This document shows, piece by piece, positions 35,312 to 42,904 of a DNA stretch of 42,910 nucleotides (position 1 is its first letter; the number at the start of each line of letters is the position of its first letter). This DNA is from Thermoleophilia bacterium (GTDB taxonomy: Bacteria > Actinomycetota > Thermoleophilia > Gaiellales > Gaiellaceae). Under the pieces are notes generated by a model. It was not told the origin of the DNA, did no database searches, and saw nothing but the letters and a program-made list of their open reading frames with translations. Position numbers and translations under genes: made by a program. The stretch spans positions 1 to 42,910 of the forward strand of contig JADLFG010000047.1 of assembly GCA_020845695.1 (NCBI GenBank), written 5' to 3'.

Positions 35312-38005
35312 CTGCGGCTCCGCGCGCCACGCCCGACCGGTCGGGACGACACCCCGATCGGTCCTCCCCGCCCGCACGCGGACGCGGCCGACGCCGACTC
35401 CTACCGGCGCCTTGCCGACCTCTTCCATGATCTCCTCTCGGAGCAGACGCTCGACGCGTTGCTCGACCGGGTCGCGGACGCGCTCGCGGAGCTCGTGCCG
35501 CACGACACCCTGACCGTCTATCGCTTCGACCCCGAGCAGCGGCTGCTCGTGCCGGTGCTCGCCCGCGACCGCTGGGCGCCCGAGATCCTCGGCAGCCCGT
35601 GCCGCTTCGGCGAGGGCATCACCGGCTGGGCCGTCGAGCACCGCGAGGCCGTGTGCGTCGCGCAGGTGCAGCTCGATCCGCGAGCCACGACGGTCCCGGG
35701 CACGCCGGCGGACGAGCCGGAGGCGCTGATCTCGGTGCCGCTGATCGCCCGGGGGGCGGTCAAGGGCGCCTTGAACCTGTACCGGCTCGGCGAGGACGCA
35801 TCGTTCTCCGAGGCGGAGCTCGAGCTCGCCGAGCGGTTCGCGGACGCCGCGGCGCTCGCGATCGACAACGCGGAGACCCGCGCGCGGCTCGAGCACCAGG
35901 CCCGCACGGACCCCCTGACCGGGCTCGAGAACCACCGCTCGTTTCACGAGCGGCTGCGCACCGAGGTCGCGCGAGCCGGACGGGACGGCACCCGAGTCGC
36001 GCTCGTGATGCTCGATCTCGATGAGTTCAAGCGGCTGAACGACGTTCACGGCCACGGGGTCGGCGACGCCGCGCTCGCGCGGATCGGCGAGCTCCTCACC
36101 CAGACTGCCAGGGAGAGCGACGTCGTCTGCCGGATCGGCGGCGAGGAGTTCGCCGTGATCATGGGCGGCCGCGACACCAGGGACGCGGCGGTGCTCGCGG
36201 CACGGATCGCCAGGCGGCTCGCGAGCACGACGTTCGAGCCGGCCGGCCGGCTGACCGCGTCCATCGGCGTGGCGCAGGCCCCGGGGGACGCCGGCAGCGC
36301 CCGCGAGCTGGCCGCGTGTGCCGAGTCGGCGATGATGTCGGCGAAGGCGGCCGGCGGCGGGCGGGTGGTGGTGTTCGGCCAGCAGGATCCGGCGCGCCCG
36401 CTGTCCACGGCGGAGGCCCGGCGCGACGCGCGCTCGATCGCGCACCTGAAGCTGCTCCAGAGCCTCGTCGGCAAGCTCAACCGGCTGAACGACCGCGCCG
36501 AGATCGCCACGACGATCGTCAGCGAGCTGCGCAGCCTGCTCGACTACCACAACGGAAGGGTCTACCTGCTCGAAGGCGACCTGCTCGTGCCGATTGCCTT
36601 CCGCGGCGAGCTCGGAAGCTACGGCGAGGGGAGCGCCGACGTGCTGACCTGCCGCGTCGGCGAGGGGATCACGGGCCGGGTCGCGCGGTCCGGCCGCTCG
36701 CTCCTCGTCGGCAACGCGCTCGAGTGCGATTTCGCGGTGCAGGTTCCGGGAACGCCCGAGATCGAGGAGTCGATCGTCGGCGTGCCGCTCCTGTACGGGT
36801 CGCGGGTGACGGGCGTGATCGTGATCTCGAAGCTCGGGCGGGAGCAGTTCGACGAGGACGACGTCCGGTTGCTCGAGGTGCTCGCCGGCCACGCGTCCTC
36901 GGCGCTCGAGAACGCGCGCCTGTACGAGGAGGCCCGACTCGAGGCGCAGCACGCACGCGAGAGCGCCGAGATCGCGCGCTCGCTGCTCGAGTTCAGCCGC
37001 GAGGTGGCGCTGGCCGAGGAGCTGGACGAGACGCTGACACGCGTGGCGACCCTCTCGGCACGCGTGATCGGCGGCTGTCGCACCTCGATCTGGCTCCAGC
37101 ACGGCGCCGAGCGCGAGCTCGTGCTGCGCGCCCACCACGGCTACACGGACGAGGAGGCGCTCGCGCTCGAGGCGATCCGCTTCAGCGCCGAGCGGGCGCT
37201 CCAGCTCGCCGGCCACGACGACCCATACGTCGCGAGCCGCGACGACGCGGCCCCGCAGTCCCTGCCGGAGTGGGCGACCGCCAGGTTCGCGATCGCGCCA
37301 CTTCGACTCGATGCCGACCGGGTCGGCTGCCTGATCGTGTCGGAGCCGGCGGACGAGGAGCGGCTCTCGCCGCGCCGGCTGCAACTGCTCGCGGGCCTGG
37401 CCGATCAGGCGAAGCTCGCGCTCGCCCACGCCTCGAGCTTCGAGGCACTCGAGCGGACGTTCCTGGCGACGGTCGAAGCGCTCGCCAACGCGCTCGAGGC
37501 AAGCGACGAGTACACGTCCCTGCACGCCCGCGAGCTCACGGACATGGCGCTCCGGGTGGGGGCCGCCCTCGGCCTCGAGGGAGCGGCGCTGAAGCGCCTC
37601 GAGCTCGGGGCCCTCTTCCACGACATCGGCAAGATCGGGATCCCCTCCGAGATCCTGGCCAAGCCGGGCCCGCTGACGCCGGCTGAGCGCGCCCTGATCG
37701 AGCAGCACCCGCGGCTCGGGGAGAGGATCCTCGCCCCGATCGAGCGGCTGGCCGCCGTGCGCCCCATCGTGCGTCACTGTCACGAGCGCTTCGGCGGCGG
37801 CGGCTACCCGGACGGGCTCTACGGCGACGAGATCCCGCTCGAGGCCCGCATCATCGCGGTCTGCGACGCCTACGGGGCGATGACCAGCGACCGGCCCTAC
37901 CGCTCGCGCCTGAGCCAGGAGGAGGCGCGCAGGCGTCTCAGCGAGGAGGCCGGCACGCAGTTCGACCCGGCCGTCGTGGAGGCGTTCCTCCATCTCCTGC
38001 CGTGA
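35312..38005 (+). CDS. GAF-GGDEF-GAF-GAF-HD-GYP cyclic-di-GMP enzyme
   Basis: An 897-residue cytoplasmic protein carrying both c-di-GMP synthesis and breakdown domains. GAF-1 is about 45-185; the GGDEF domain about 195-350 has the intact active motif GGEEF (276-280), so diguanylate cyclase activity is plausible; GAF-2 about 385-540 and a more divergent GAF-3 about 560-710 follow; the HD-GYP domain (about 715-897) has HD at 770-771 in FHDIGKIGIP and GYP at 831-833 in GGGGYPDGL. No ATG, GTG or TTG exists in frame between the upstream stop (35276) and TTG 35459, yet coding-like sequence (SYRRLADLFHDLLSEQTLDA) begins earlier, so I take CTG 35312 with AAAGGA 6 nt upstream. TTG 35459 would cut GAF-1. 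Confidence 0.88.
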   Translation: MRLRAPRPTGRDDTPIGPPRPHADAADADSYRRLADLFHDLLSEQTLDALLDRVADALAELVPHDTLTVYRFDPEQRLLVPVLARDRWAPEILGSPCRFGEGITGWAVEHREAVCVAQVQLDPRATTVPGTPADEPEALISVPLIARGAVKGALNLYRLGEDASFSEAELELAERFADAAALAIDNAETRARLEHQARTDPLTGLENHRSFHERLRTEVARAGRDGTRVALVMLDLDEFKRLNDVHGHGVGDAALARIGELLTQTARESDVVCRIGGEEFAVIMGGRDTRDAAVLAARIARRLASTTFEPAGRLTASIGVAQAPGDAGSARELAACAESAMMSAKAAGGGRVVVFGQQDPARPLSTAEARRDARSIAHLKLLQSLVGKLNRLNDRAEIATTIVSELRSLLDYHNGRVYLLEGDLLVPIAFRGELGSYGEGSADVLTCRVGEGITGRVARSGRSLLVGNALECDFAVQVPGTPEIEESIVGVPLLYGSRVTGVIVISKLGREQFDEDDVRLLEVLAGHASSALENARLYEEARLEAQHARESAEIARSLLEFSREVALAEELDETLTRVATLSARVIGGCRTSIWLQHGAERELVLRAHHGYTDEEALALEAIRFSAERALQLAGHDDPYVASRDDAAPQSLPEWATARFAIAPLRLDADRVGCLIVSEPADEERLSPRRLQLLAGLADQAKLALAHASSFEALERTFLATVEALANALEASDEYTSLHARELTDMALRVGAALGLEGAALKRLELGALFHDIGKIGIPSEILAKPGPLTPAERALIEQHPRLGERILAPIERLAAVRPIVRHCHERFGGGGYPDGLYGDEIPLEARIIAVCDAYGAMTSDRPYRSRLSQEEARRRLSEEAGTQFDPAVVEAFLHLLP

Positions 38006-38067
38006 TCGCGGCCGACCCCCCCGGGGGCGTCCACGTGAACGCGGGCCAGGCGTAGACCCCGCGGACG

Positions 38068-39771
38068 TCAGCGGAGGCAGCCAAGCCGCACGCCGAGCGC
38101 GTGCCAGCGCTCGAGCTGCGTCTCGCCGAGGTGGGCGCGGATCAGACGATCCCACCAGCGCCAGCGCCGGCAGCGCGCTGCCAGCTCCGGCTCGTCCGCT
38201 GACGTTTCGGCCTCCTCCCCGTCCTGGTCGGTGTCGGCCGGCGGTTCATCCTCCGCCGACGGATCCTGCGGATCGTCAACACCATCACCCGCTCCGGCAT
38301 CCTCCCCGCCGGGCTCGTCCGCAGCACCGCCGCCCTCGCCCTCGCCGCCAGCCCCGTCCGTGCCCTCCGGGGGCGGATCGGCAGGATCGCCTTCGCCCGG
38401 CGAGCTCTCACCCTCGCCCGGCTCACCTTCGCCCTCGCCCGCCGGTGGGTCCGCCACGTCGGCAGAGGGCGGTGGCTGATCGCCTTCCCCGGTCTCGGCC
38501 GGCGGCTGTTCCTCGGCCGGCGGCTGTTCCTCGGCGGGTGGCGGCGCCGGCAGCGGCGGCTCGGACGGTGGCGGCTCCGGCGGTGGCTCGGACGGCGGCG
38601 GCTCGGACGGCGGCGGCTCCGGCGGGGGCGGCTCGGACGGCGGCGGCTCCGGCGGGGGCGGCTCGGGCGGCGGCGGCTGGGACGGGGGCGGCTCGGGCGG
38701 CGGCGGCTCCCCGTCCTCTCTGGCCTGCTCACCGAAGTTCGGCTCCGCGCCACCGGCGGCGGCTGGCCCGCCGCCCGCCGAACGCTCCCGCTCGGGCTCG
38801 GCGGGAAGGCCGCCGGCGGGGGTCTCCGCCTCGGGGCCGCCCACCGGGGTGGGGGGAAGCGCGGCGATCGGCCCGGGCTCGCCCCCCGGCACGACGGTCT
38901 CGCCGAGCTGCGCCGAGGCCCCGAGCTGGGTCTGAATCGACGTCGTGACCCCCGCGGCCGCGGGCGCCGGCGGCCGGATCACCTCGCTACCCGCAACGCG
39001 CTCGACGCCGTATCCGACGGAGCCGGCCCCCATCACGACAGCGGCCGCGACCGCGAGCTTGCCGGCGATCGGCAGCGCCACGACCTTCGCGGTCAGCGAG
39101 ACGGCGACCCCGGCCGCGTGAGCCGCGGATCCCCCGGCCGCGGCGCCCGCTCCGAGCGAGCCGCCCGCCAGGCCCGGTACACCGGTCGCGACGCTCTCGC
39201 GGAGCCCGAGCGGGAGCGCGATCGCCGCCGCGAGGGCCCGCACCGTCCCGGCCCGCTCGCCGAGCTGCCGCCGGGCGCGGAAGATCAGGGACTCGACGGC
39301 TGCCGTCGAGATCTCGAGCGTGGCCGCGACCTCCGCGTACCCGAGCCCGCAGACCTCGTGCAGGACGAGCGCGTCGCGCTGGCGCTCGGGCAGGTCGCGC
39401 AGCGCGCCGCAGAGCGCCGCCAGGGCGGCGTTTCGCTCCGCGACGACGTCCGCTCCGGGGGAGGGCGGCTCGTGCTCGAGCGGGCTCTCCGGGCGGCGGA
39501 CCCGCAGGCGCAGCCGGTCGAGGCACTCGTTGCGGGCGATCGCGAGCAGCCAGGCATCGGGCCGGGCGGGCAGCGTTCCGGCCTCGATCGCCTCGAAGGC
39601 CGAGAGGAAGGCCTGCTGGGTCGCGTCCTCCGCCTCGTGAGCATCCCTGAGCAGGACGGCGCAGAGCGCGTAGACGGATCTCGCGTGCGCGTCGAACAGG
39701 GTCGCGAGCAGGGCACCGGGATCGAGCGCTCTCCCGGCACGTTCGGGCGCTTCGGACGCGGCGGTTGCCAT
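38068..39771 (-). CDS. ECF-type sigma factor with membrane segment and Pro/Glu-rich tail
   Basis: A 567-residue protein. Residues about 15-175 are an ECF sigma factor: region 2 (LLATLFDAHARSVYALCAVL, EDATQQAFLSAFEAIE, RPDAWLLAIARNECLDRLR) and region 4 (LCGALRDLPERQRDALVLHE then VCGLGYAEVAATLEIS). A Gly/Ala-rich stretch with one membrane helix (LPIAGKLAVAAAVVMGAGSV) follows, then about 270 residues of Pro/Glu/Gly low complexity with PPPEPPPS repeats, and a Trp/Arg/Cys-containing end (CRRWRWWDRL). The ATG at 39771 is chosen as the start that opens directly into the sigma domain. No separate anti-sigma gene is next to it. It may be membrane-tethered and released by proteolysis; that is inference. 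Confidence 0.85.
   Translation of the reverse strand: MATAASEAPERAGRALDPGALLATLFDAHARSVYALCAVLLRDAHEAEDATQQAFLSAFEAIEAGTLPARPDAWLLAIARNECLDRLRLRVRRPESPLEHEPPSPGADVVAERNAALAALCGALRDLPERQRDALVLHEVCGLGYAEVAATLEISTAAVESLIFRARRQLGERAGTVRALAAAIALPLGLRESVATGVPGLAGGSLGAGAAAGGSAAHAAGVAVSLTAKVVALPIAGKLAVAAAVVMGAGSVGYGVERVAGSEVIRPPAPAAAGVTTSIQTQLGASAQLGETVVPGGEPGPIAALPPTPVGGPEAETPAGGLPAEPERERSAGGGPAAAGGAEPNFGEQAREDGEPPPPEPPPSQPPPPEPPPPEPPPSEPPPPEPPPSEPPPSEPPPEPPPSEPPLPAPPPAEEQPPAEEQPPAETGEGDQPPPSADVADPPAGEGEGEPGEGESSPGEGDPADPPPEGTDGAGGEGEGGGAADEPGGEDAGAGDGVDDPQDPSAEDEPPADTDQDGEEAETSADEPELAARCRRWRWWDRLIRAHLGETQLERWHALGVRLGCLR
38541..38710 (-). repeat. Proline-rich tandem repeat inside the sigma factor gene
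   Basis: Short imperfect repeats of GGCGGCTCSGACGGC type on the + strand, encoding PPPEPPPS/PPPSEPPP blocks on the reverse strand. A neighbouring repeat at about 38499-38540 encodes PPAEEQ copies. Such arrays change length easily, so copy number may vary between strains. Confidence 0.8.
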
Positions 39772-39945
39772 GCCTCTTGACAGCCCCTTCCCGTTCGGCA
39801 GCACGGGACTGGACCAGCATTGAACCGGCCCCGCGACCGCGGCGGATCCCCCCGGGGAGGGAGCTTCGGCCACGTCCCCGTGCCCCGAACGGGTGGTTCT
39901 CGGCGCCCGACCGCAAGTTTCGCGAGCGCCCGCCGTCCACCCGCC

Positions 39946-40437
39946 GTGACCGAGACCGCCGACCACGAGCTCGCGGCGCCGGGACCGCACCTGGCCCTCG
40001 TCTCCGGCGTGCTCGACGAGCTGCCGGAGGCGATCGTCGTCATCGACGCCGACGAGCGAGTCGCGTACGCGAACGACCGCATCCGCGACCCGTACGGGGT
40101 CGGCCCCGCCGACGCGATCGGGCGGCCGCTGGCGGAGATCCTGACGCTCCCCGAGTTCGTGCTGCGGATCGAGAACCGACAGGGCTTCCTGGAGGCGGCC
40201 CTGACCGCTCTGGACGCGCCAGGGGAGCGCCACGAGCACCTGTTTCGCTGCACGGACGGGTCGACGTACCTGCAGCGGCTCGTGCCGGCCACGGCGCCGA
40301 CGCGCGGGCGCCTCGTGATCACGGCCAACGTCACGGGACTGCGGGCACGCAACCGCCAGCTCGAGGTCGGGGCCGCCGAGGCGCCGCCGCGCCGCCCGGC
40401 CCTTCGCCTCCTCCGGGGCGGGCTCGACGAGAGGTAG
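39946..40437 (+). CDS. PAS-domain protein
   Basis: A 163-residue protein with one PAS domain (about residues 20-130): LDELPEAIVVIDADERVAYA, then DAIGRPLAEILTLPEFVLRI and a closing strand RGRLVITANVTGLRARNRQL. No output domain follows, so it would act through a partner. GTG 39946 begins just before the PAS N-cap; the frame is open further upstream but without family likeness. It is divergent from the membrane sigma factor gene and follows the c-di-GMP gene region. Confidence 0.7.
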   Translation: MTETADHELAAPGPHLALVSGVLDELPEAIVVIDADERVAYANDRIRDPYGVGPADAIGRPLAEILTLPEFVLRIENRQGFLEAALTALDAPGERHEHLFRCTDGSTYLQRLVPATAPTRGRLVITANVTGLRARNRQLEVGAAEAPPRRPALRLLRGGLDER

Positions 40438-40517
40438 CGCCACCGACCGGCGAAGATGCCCCCGAGGGGTGAGGCCGCGATCCCCGGCGCGGGTCAGACT
40501 GGGGCAGCGAGGCCATC

Positions 40518-40730
40518 ATGGGGACGTTCACCTTCGTCGGAGTCTCGCCCGGCGCCCCGGAAGGGACGCGGCGGCTCCTCGCCCACCTCGCCGGACTCGA
40601 GCGGCTCCTCGCCGAGGAGAGCCCCGGCCCGGCCCGCGAGCGGCTCGAGCAGCGCGTCGGGCCCGAGCTCGCCGGACTGCTGGTGGAGGGTCTGACCCCC
40701 GAGCGCGGTCGCCGCCGCGACGTCGTGTAG
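40518..40730 (+). CDS. Small unknown protein
   Basis: A 70-residue predicted protein beginning MGTFTFVGVSPGAPEGTRRL, mostly helical with LLAHLAGLERLLAE and an acidic-basic C-terminus. No family recognised. AGCGAGG lies about 6 nt upstream of the ATG. Composition and codon use look like the neighbours, but evidence for a real gene is limited. Confidence 0.4.
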   Translation: MGTFTFVGVSPGAPEGTRRLLAHLAGLERLLAEESPGPARERLEQRVGPELAGLLVEGLTPERGRRRDVV

Positions 40731-40750
40731 CCCGGGTAGCGCGCGCCCGC

Positions 40751-40855
40751 TCAGCCGAGCGGGTCGACCACCCGCAGACCGGCACAGCGACGAAAACCGC
40801 GATCGTGCGAGGCGAGCACGAGCCCGTGCTCGATCGCGAGATCGGCACGGCTCGC
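40751..40855 (-). pseudogene. C-terminal remnant of a PIN-domain (VapC-like) toxin
   Basis: The reverse strand, ending with TGA at 40751-40753, reads ADLAIEHGLVLASHDRGFRR then CAGLRVVDPLG, which is the usual end of VapC toxins (alternative substrates end L-SxDxxF-R-F-GLRVVNPL). An in-frame TGA lies directly upstream of this piece and no start codon or the rest of the PIN fold can be found, so only about 34 codons survive. No antitoxin gene is visible. The remnant shows past loss of a toxin-antitoxin pair between the PAS region and the tRNA. Confidence 0.6.
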
Positions 40856-40950
40856 TCAACCGCATCTCTTGGCCGGTCGAGCGGCCCATCCTGAGCCCGG
40901 CGCCGGACGGTCCCTCCAGGGCTCCGACCCCGGGACACCCCCGGAAACGA

Positions 40951-40975
40951 GCGACCGGCCCAACGGGCCGGTCGC
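40951..40975 (-). terminator. Hairpin downstream of tRNA-fMet
   Basis: An 11-bp perfect stem GCGACCGGCCC / GGGCCGGTCGC with a 3-nt loop, 13 nt after the 3' end of the tRNA on the reverse strand. Only a short TTT follows, so it is a weak intrinsic terminator by the usual rule, but such T-poor hairpins are common terminators in GC-rich actinobacteria. Confidence 0.6.
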
Positions 40976-40988
40976 GGGACTTCATCAG

Positions 40989-41062
40989 TAGCGGGGGCAG
41001 GATTTGAACCTGCGACCTCCGGGTTATGAGCCCGGCGAGCTACCTGGCTGCTCCACCCCGCG
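40989..41062 (-). tRNA. Initiator tRNA-Met (CAT)
   Basis: Reverse strand starts CGCGGGGTGGAGCAGC and has the anticodon loop GCTCATAACCC with CAT, three G-C pairs at the base of the anticodon stem (GGG/CCC) typical of initiators, and a T loop GGTTCAAATCC. The first base C is unpaired with the base opposite, as in bacterial tRNA-fMet. The 3' CCA is not encoded. Confidence 0.95.
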
Positions 41063-41081
41063 GCGTGTCTCCCAGTATAGC

Positions 41082-41087
41082 TACGAT
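41082..41087 (+). promoter_or_regulatory. -10 hexamer of a probable leaderless transcript
   Basis: TACGAT ends 6 nt before the GTG at 41094; no Shine-Dalgarno sequence is present. Divergent from tRNA-fMet. Confidence 0.45.
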
Positions 41088-41093
41088 CGGCGC

Positions 41094-41417
41094 GTGCCCT
41101 GGTGGACGATCGTGGCGGCCTGCGCCTCGGGCGCGGCGGTGCTCGCGGCCACCGGCACGGTCGTGGTTTGCGGGGTCGGCCTCGCGCGCGCCGCGCGCGC
41201 GCTCGGCGACGCGCTCGAGCCGCACCTGGAACGGATCGAGCGGGCCTCGGCCGTCCTCGCCGCCCGGAGCGCCGAAGGGGCCGAGCGGAGCATCCTGCTC
41301 CGGGAGCGCCTGGACGCGCTCGCGGAGTCGCGGCGGCGGCTCGACACGCTCGCCTGGGCGCTCGCGGACGCCCGCGGCCTCCTGCGCGCGCTGCGGCTCG
41401 TCCGGCTCGTGCGGTGA
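41094..41417 (+). CDS. Small membrane-anchored coiled-coil protein
   Basis: A 107-residue protein: one N-terminal membrane helix (TIVAACASGAAVLAATGTVV) followed by a helical, charged part (LERIERASAVLAARSAEGAE, RLDALAESRRRLDTL) that looks like a short coiled coil. No family is recognised. The ppx start overlaps its stop (GTGA), so both are in one operon. It may be a scaffold or membrane tether, but nothing in the sequence shows a reaction. Confidence 0.65.
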   Translation: MPWWTIVAACASGAAVLAATGTVVVCGVGLARAARALGDALEPHLERIERASAVLAARSAEGAERSILLRERLDALAESRRRLDTLAWALADARGLLRALRLVRLVR

Positions 41418-42322
41418 CCCGGGTCGCCGTCGTCGATCTCGGCACGAACTCGACGCGGCTCCTCGTCGCGGACGTGGACGGCGACGGGCTCGAAGAGGTC
41501 GAGCGGCGGCTCGCGATCACCCGCCTCGGCGAGGGCGTCGACGCAGACCGGGTGCTCCTCCCGGAGTCGATCGCGCGCGTCGCGGGCTGCCTCGAGGGCT
41601 ACCGGAACGCGATCGACGAGCTGGGTGCCGAGCGGGCGCTCGCCTACGCAACCAGCGCCGTCAGGGACGCGGCCAACGGCGGCGCCTTCCTGACCGACGT
41701 CGGCCGGGCGTTCGGGCTCGAGACCCGCCTCCTCTCCGGCGACGAGGAAGCGGCGCTGACGTTCCGCGGAGCGACCCACGGCCGGACGCTCGAAGGCCTG
41801 ACCGCGGTCGTCGACCTCGGGGGCGGCTCGACGGAGATTGCGCTCGGCGACGAGACCGGGATCCGCTTCTCGACGAGCCTCGACGTCGGCTGCGTGCGCC
41901 TGACCGAGCGCTTCGCGTGCGACGACCCGCTCGGGACCTGCGAGCGGGAGGCGCTCGTCGTCTCGATCCGCTCGCTCCTGCTCGAGCGGCTCCCCGCCGA
42001 CCCGCTCCCGCTGCACGGGATCGCGGTCGCGGGAACGGCGGCGACGCTCGCGACGCTCCACCTCGGGCTGGCCGAGGAGGACCCGGCGCTCGTCCACGGC
42101 CACCTCGTGCCCACTCCCTGGCTCTTCCGGGAGGCGCTCAGGCTCTCCGCCACCCCCGCCGACGAGCTGCGTCGCCGTCCCGGCCTGTTGCCGGAGCGGG
42201 CGCCGGTGATCGGCGCGGGCGCGCTCGCGCTCGCCGAGATCGCCGGCTTCTTCGAGCTGCCGGCGCTCGAGGTCTCCGAGCGCGACATCCTCCACGGCGT
42301 CGCGCTCGAGCTCACCGCCTGA
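41414..42322 (+). CDS. ppx: Exopolyphosphatase / guanosine pentaphosphatase (Ppx/GppA)
   Basis: A 302-residue ASKHA-fold phosphatase, the short two-domain form seen in actinobacteria. N-terminal phosphate loop VAVVDLGTNSTRLLVADVDG, then ATSAVRDAANG, the second phosphate motif VVDLGGGSTEIALG, and IAVAGTAATLATLHLGL. It removes terminal phosphates from polyphosphate or pppGpp; sequence alone does not separate the two. The GTG start overlaps the upstream small gene. Polyphosphate and (p)ppGpp turnover would fit the stress theme, but the stress element is not found here. Confidence 0.92.
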   Translation: MTRVAVVDLGTNSTRLLVADVDGDGLEEVERRLAITRLGEGVDADRVLLPESIARVAGCLEGYRNAIDELGAERALAYATSAVRDAANGGAFLTDVGRAFGLETRLLSGDEEAALTFRGATHGRTLEGLTAVVDLGGGSTEIALGDETGIRFSTSLDVGCVRLTERFACDDPLGTCEREALVVSIRSLLLERLPADPLPLHGIAVAGTAATLATLHLGLAEEDPALVHGHLVPTPWLFREALRLSATPADELRRRPGLLPERAPVIGAGALALAEIAGFFELPALEVSERDILHGVALELTA

Positions 42323-42354
42323 CACGGGCGCGGCTGTCGCGCCCGCCGCGCCCG

Positions 42355-42383
42355 TTGACGCGCCCGCGTGCGTCTGGTAGCAT
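42355..42383 (+). promoter_or_regulatory. Sigma-70 type promoter
   Basis: TTGACG at 42355-42360, 17-nt spacer, TAGCAT at 42378-42383. It is the only canonical -35/-10 pair I noticed, and it precedes the small membrane gene at 42447 with a leader of about 55 nt. Confidence 0.6.
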
Positions 42384-42446
42384 ACCCTCGTCACAAATGG
42401 AACAAGTGCGCCCGGCGCACAAACCCGGCGGCAGGGGGAGGTCGCG

Positions 42447-42653
42447 ATGGGCATCCGGGAGATCGTGGTCTTCGCAGTCGGCGCCGTGCTGCTCGTGATC
42501 GGGTCGCTCGCCGCCACCGGACACGTTCACCCGGCCCGGGCCACGCGGGCCGTCACCGACGCGATCCGGCCGGAGGGCTTCGTCGCGCTCGGCTTCGGGA
42601 CCGTGGCGACGCTGATGGGACTCCTGCTCGTGTTCGCGCACGCCGGGCCGTAG
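42447..42653 (+). CDS. Small two-helix membrane protein
   Basis: A 68-residue protein with two membrane helices (IVVFAVGAVLLVIGSLAATG and ALGFGTVATLMGLLLVFAHA) separated by a short polar loop. No family recognised. ATG 42447 has GGGGGAGG 6-7 nt upstream, and a good promoter lies at 42355. The tRNA-Leu gene is 26 nt downstream in convergent orientation. Confidence 0.7.
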   Translation: MGIREIVVFAVGAVLLVIGSLAATGHVHPARATRAVTDAIRPEGFVALGFGTVATLMGLLLVFAHAGP

Positions 42654-42679
42654 CGCCGGCGTCCCACCGGAGCCAGCGA

Positions 42680-42763
42680 TGCCGGGGGCGGGAGTCGAAC
42701 CCGCACGCCCCGAGGGGCAGAGGATTTTAAGTCCCCCGCGGCTACCAGTTACGCCACCCCGGC
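42680..42763 (-). tRNA. tRNA-Leu (TAA)
   Basis: Reverse strand begins GCCGGGGTGGCG, has the anticodon loop ACTTAAAATCC with TAA, a long variable arm (TGCCCCTCGGGGCG) characteristic of tRNA-Leu, and a T loop GGTTCGACTCC. The acceptor stem GCCGGGG pairs with CCCCGGC. CCA is not encoded. tRNA-Leu genes are frequent integration sites, and a probable insertion sequence lies just upstream. Confidence 0.95.
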
Positions 42764-42846
42764 CGAGAGGATTATGACTGCGGCGGCTAGCCCGGATCTT
42801 TCAGTAGGTTGGTGCGGCGAGCGCTTCTGTGGCGAGGCGATGTCCG

Positions 42847-42895
42847 CCTGGGCAGGGACGATCTGGGGTGTCGACGCCCAACATCCCTGCCCAGG
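42847..42895 (+). repeat. 12-bp inverted repeat covering part of a ribosome binding site
   Basis: CCTGGGCAGGGA (42847-42858) and TCCCTGCCCAGG (42884-42895) are perfect inverted copies around a 25-nt loop that itself contains GGGTG/CGCCC pairing around TCGA. The right arm overlaps the Shine-Dalgarno AGGAGG (42893-42898) of the gene starting at 42905. Confidence 0.7.
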
Positions 42896-42904
42896 AGGAT
42901 CACC

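Noticed and set aside
38231..38710. CRISPR-like array from the regular GGCGGCTC repeats
   Set aside because: Units are short, without spacers of constant length, and encode an in-frame Pro/Glu repeat.
39772..39945. Stress element between the ECF sigma factor and the PAS gene
   Set aside because: GGATCC occurs but no GATG at 16 nt and no matching -10 on either strand.
40455..40484. GATG at 40455 with GATCCC 24 nt downstream, a possible eleventh stress element before the gene at 40518
   Set aside because: No block 1 is present 31 nt upstream and the hexamer lacks the final T.
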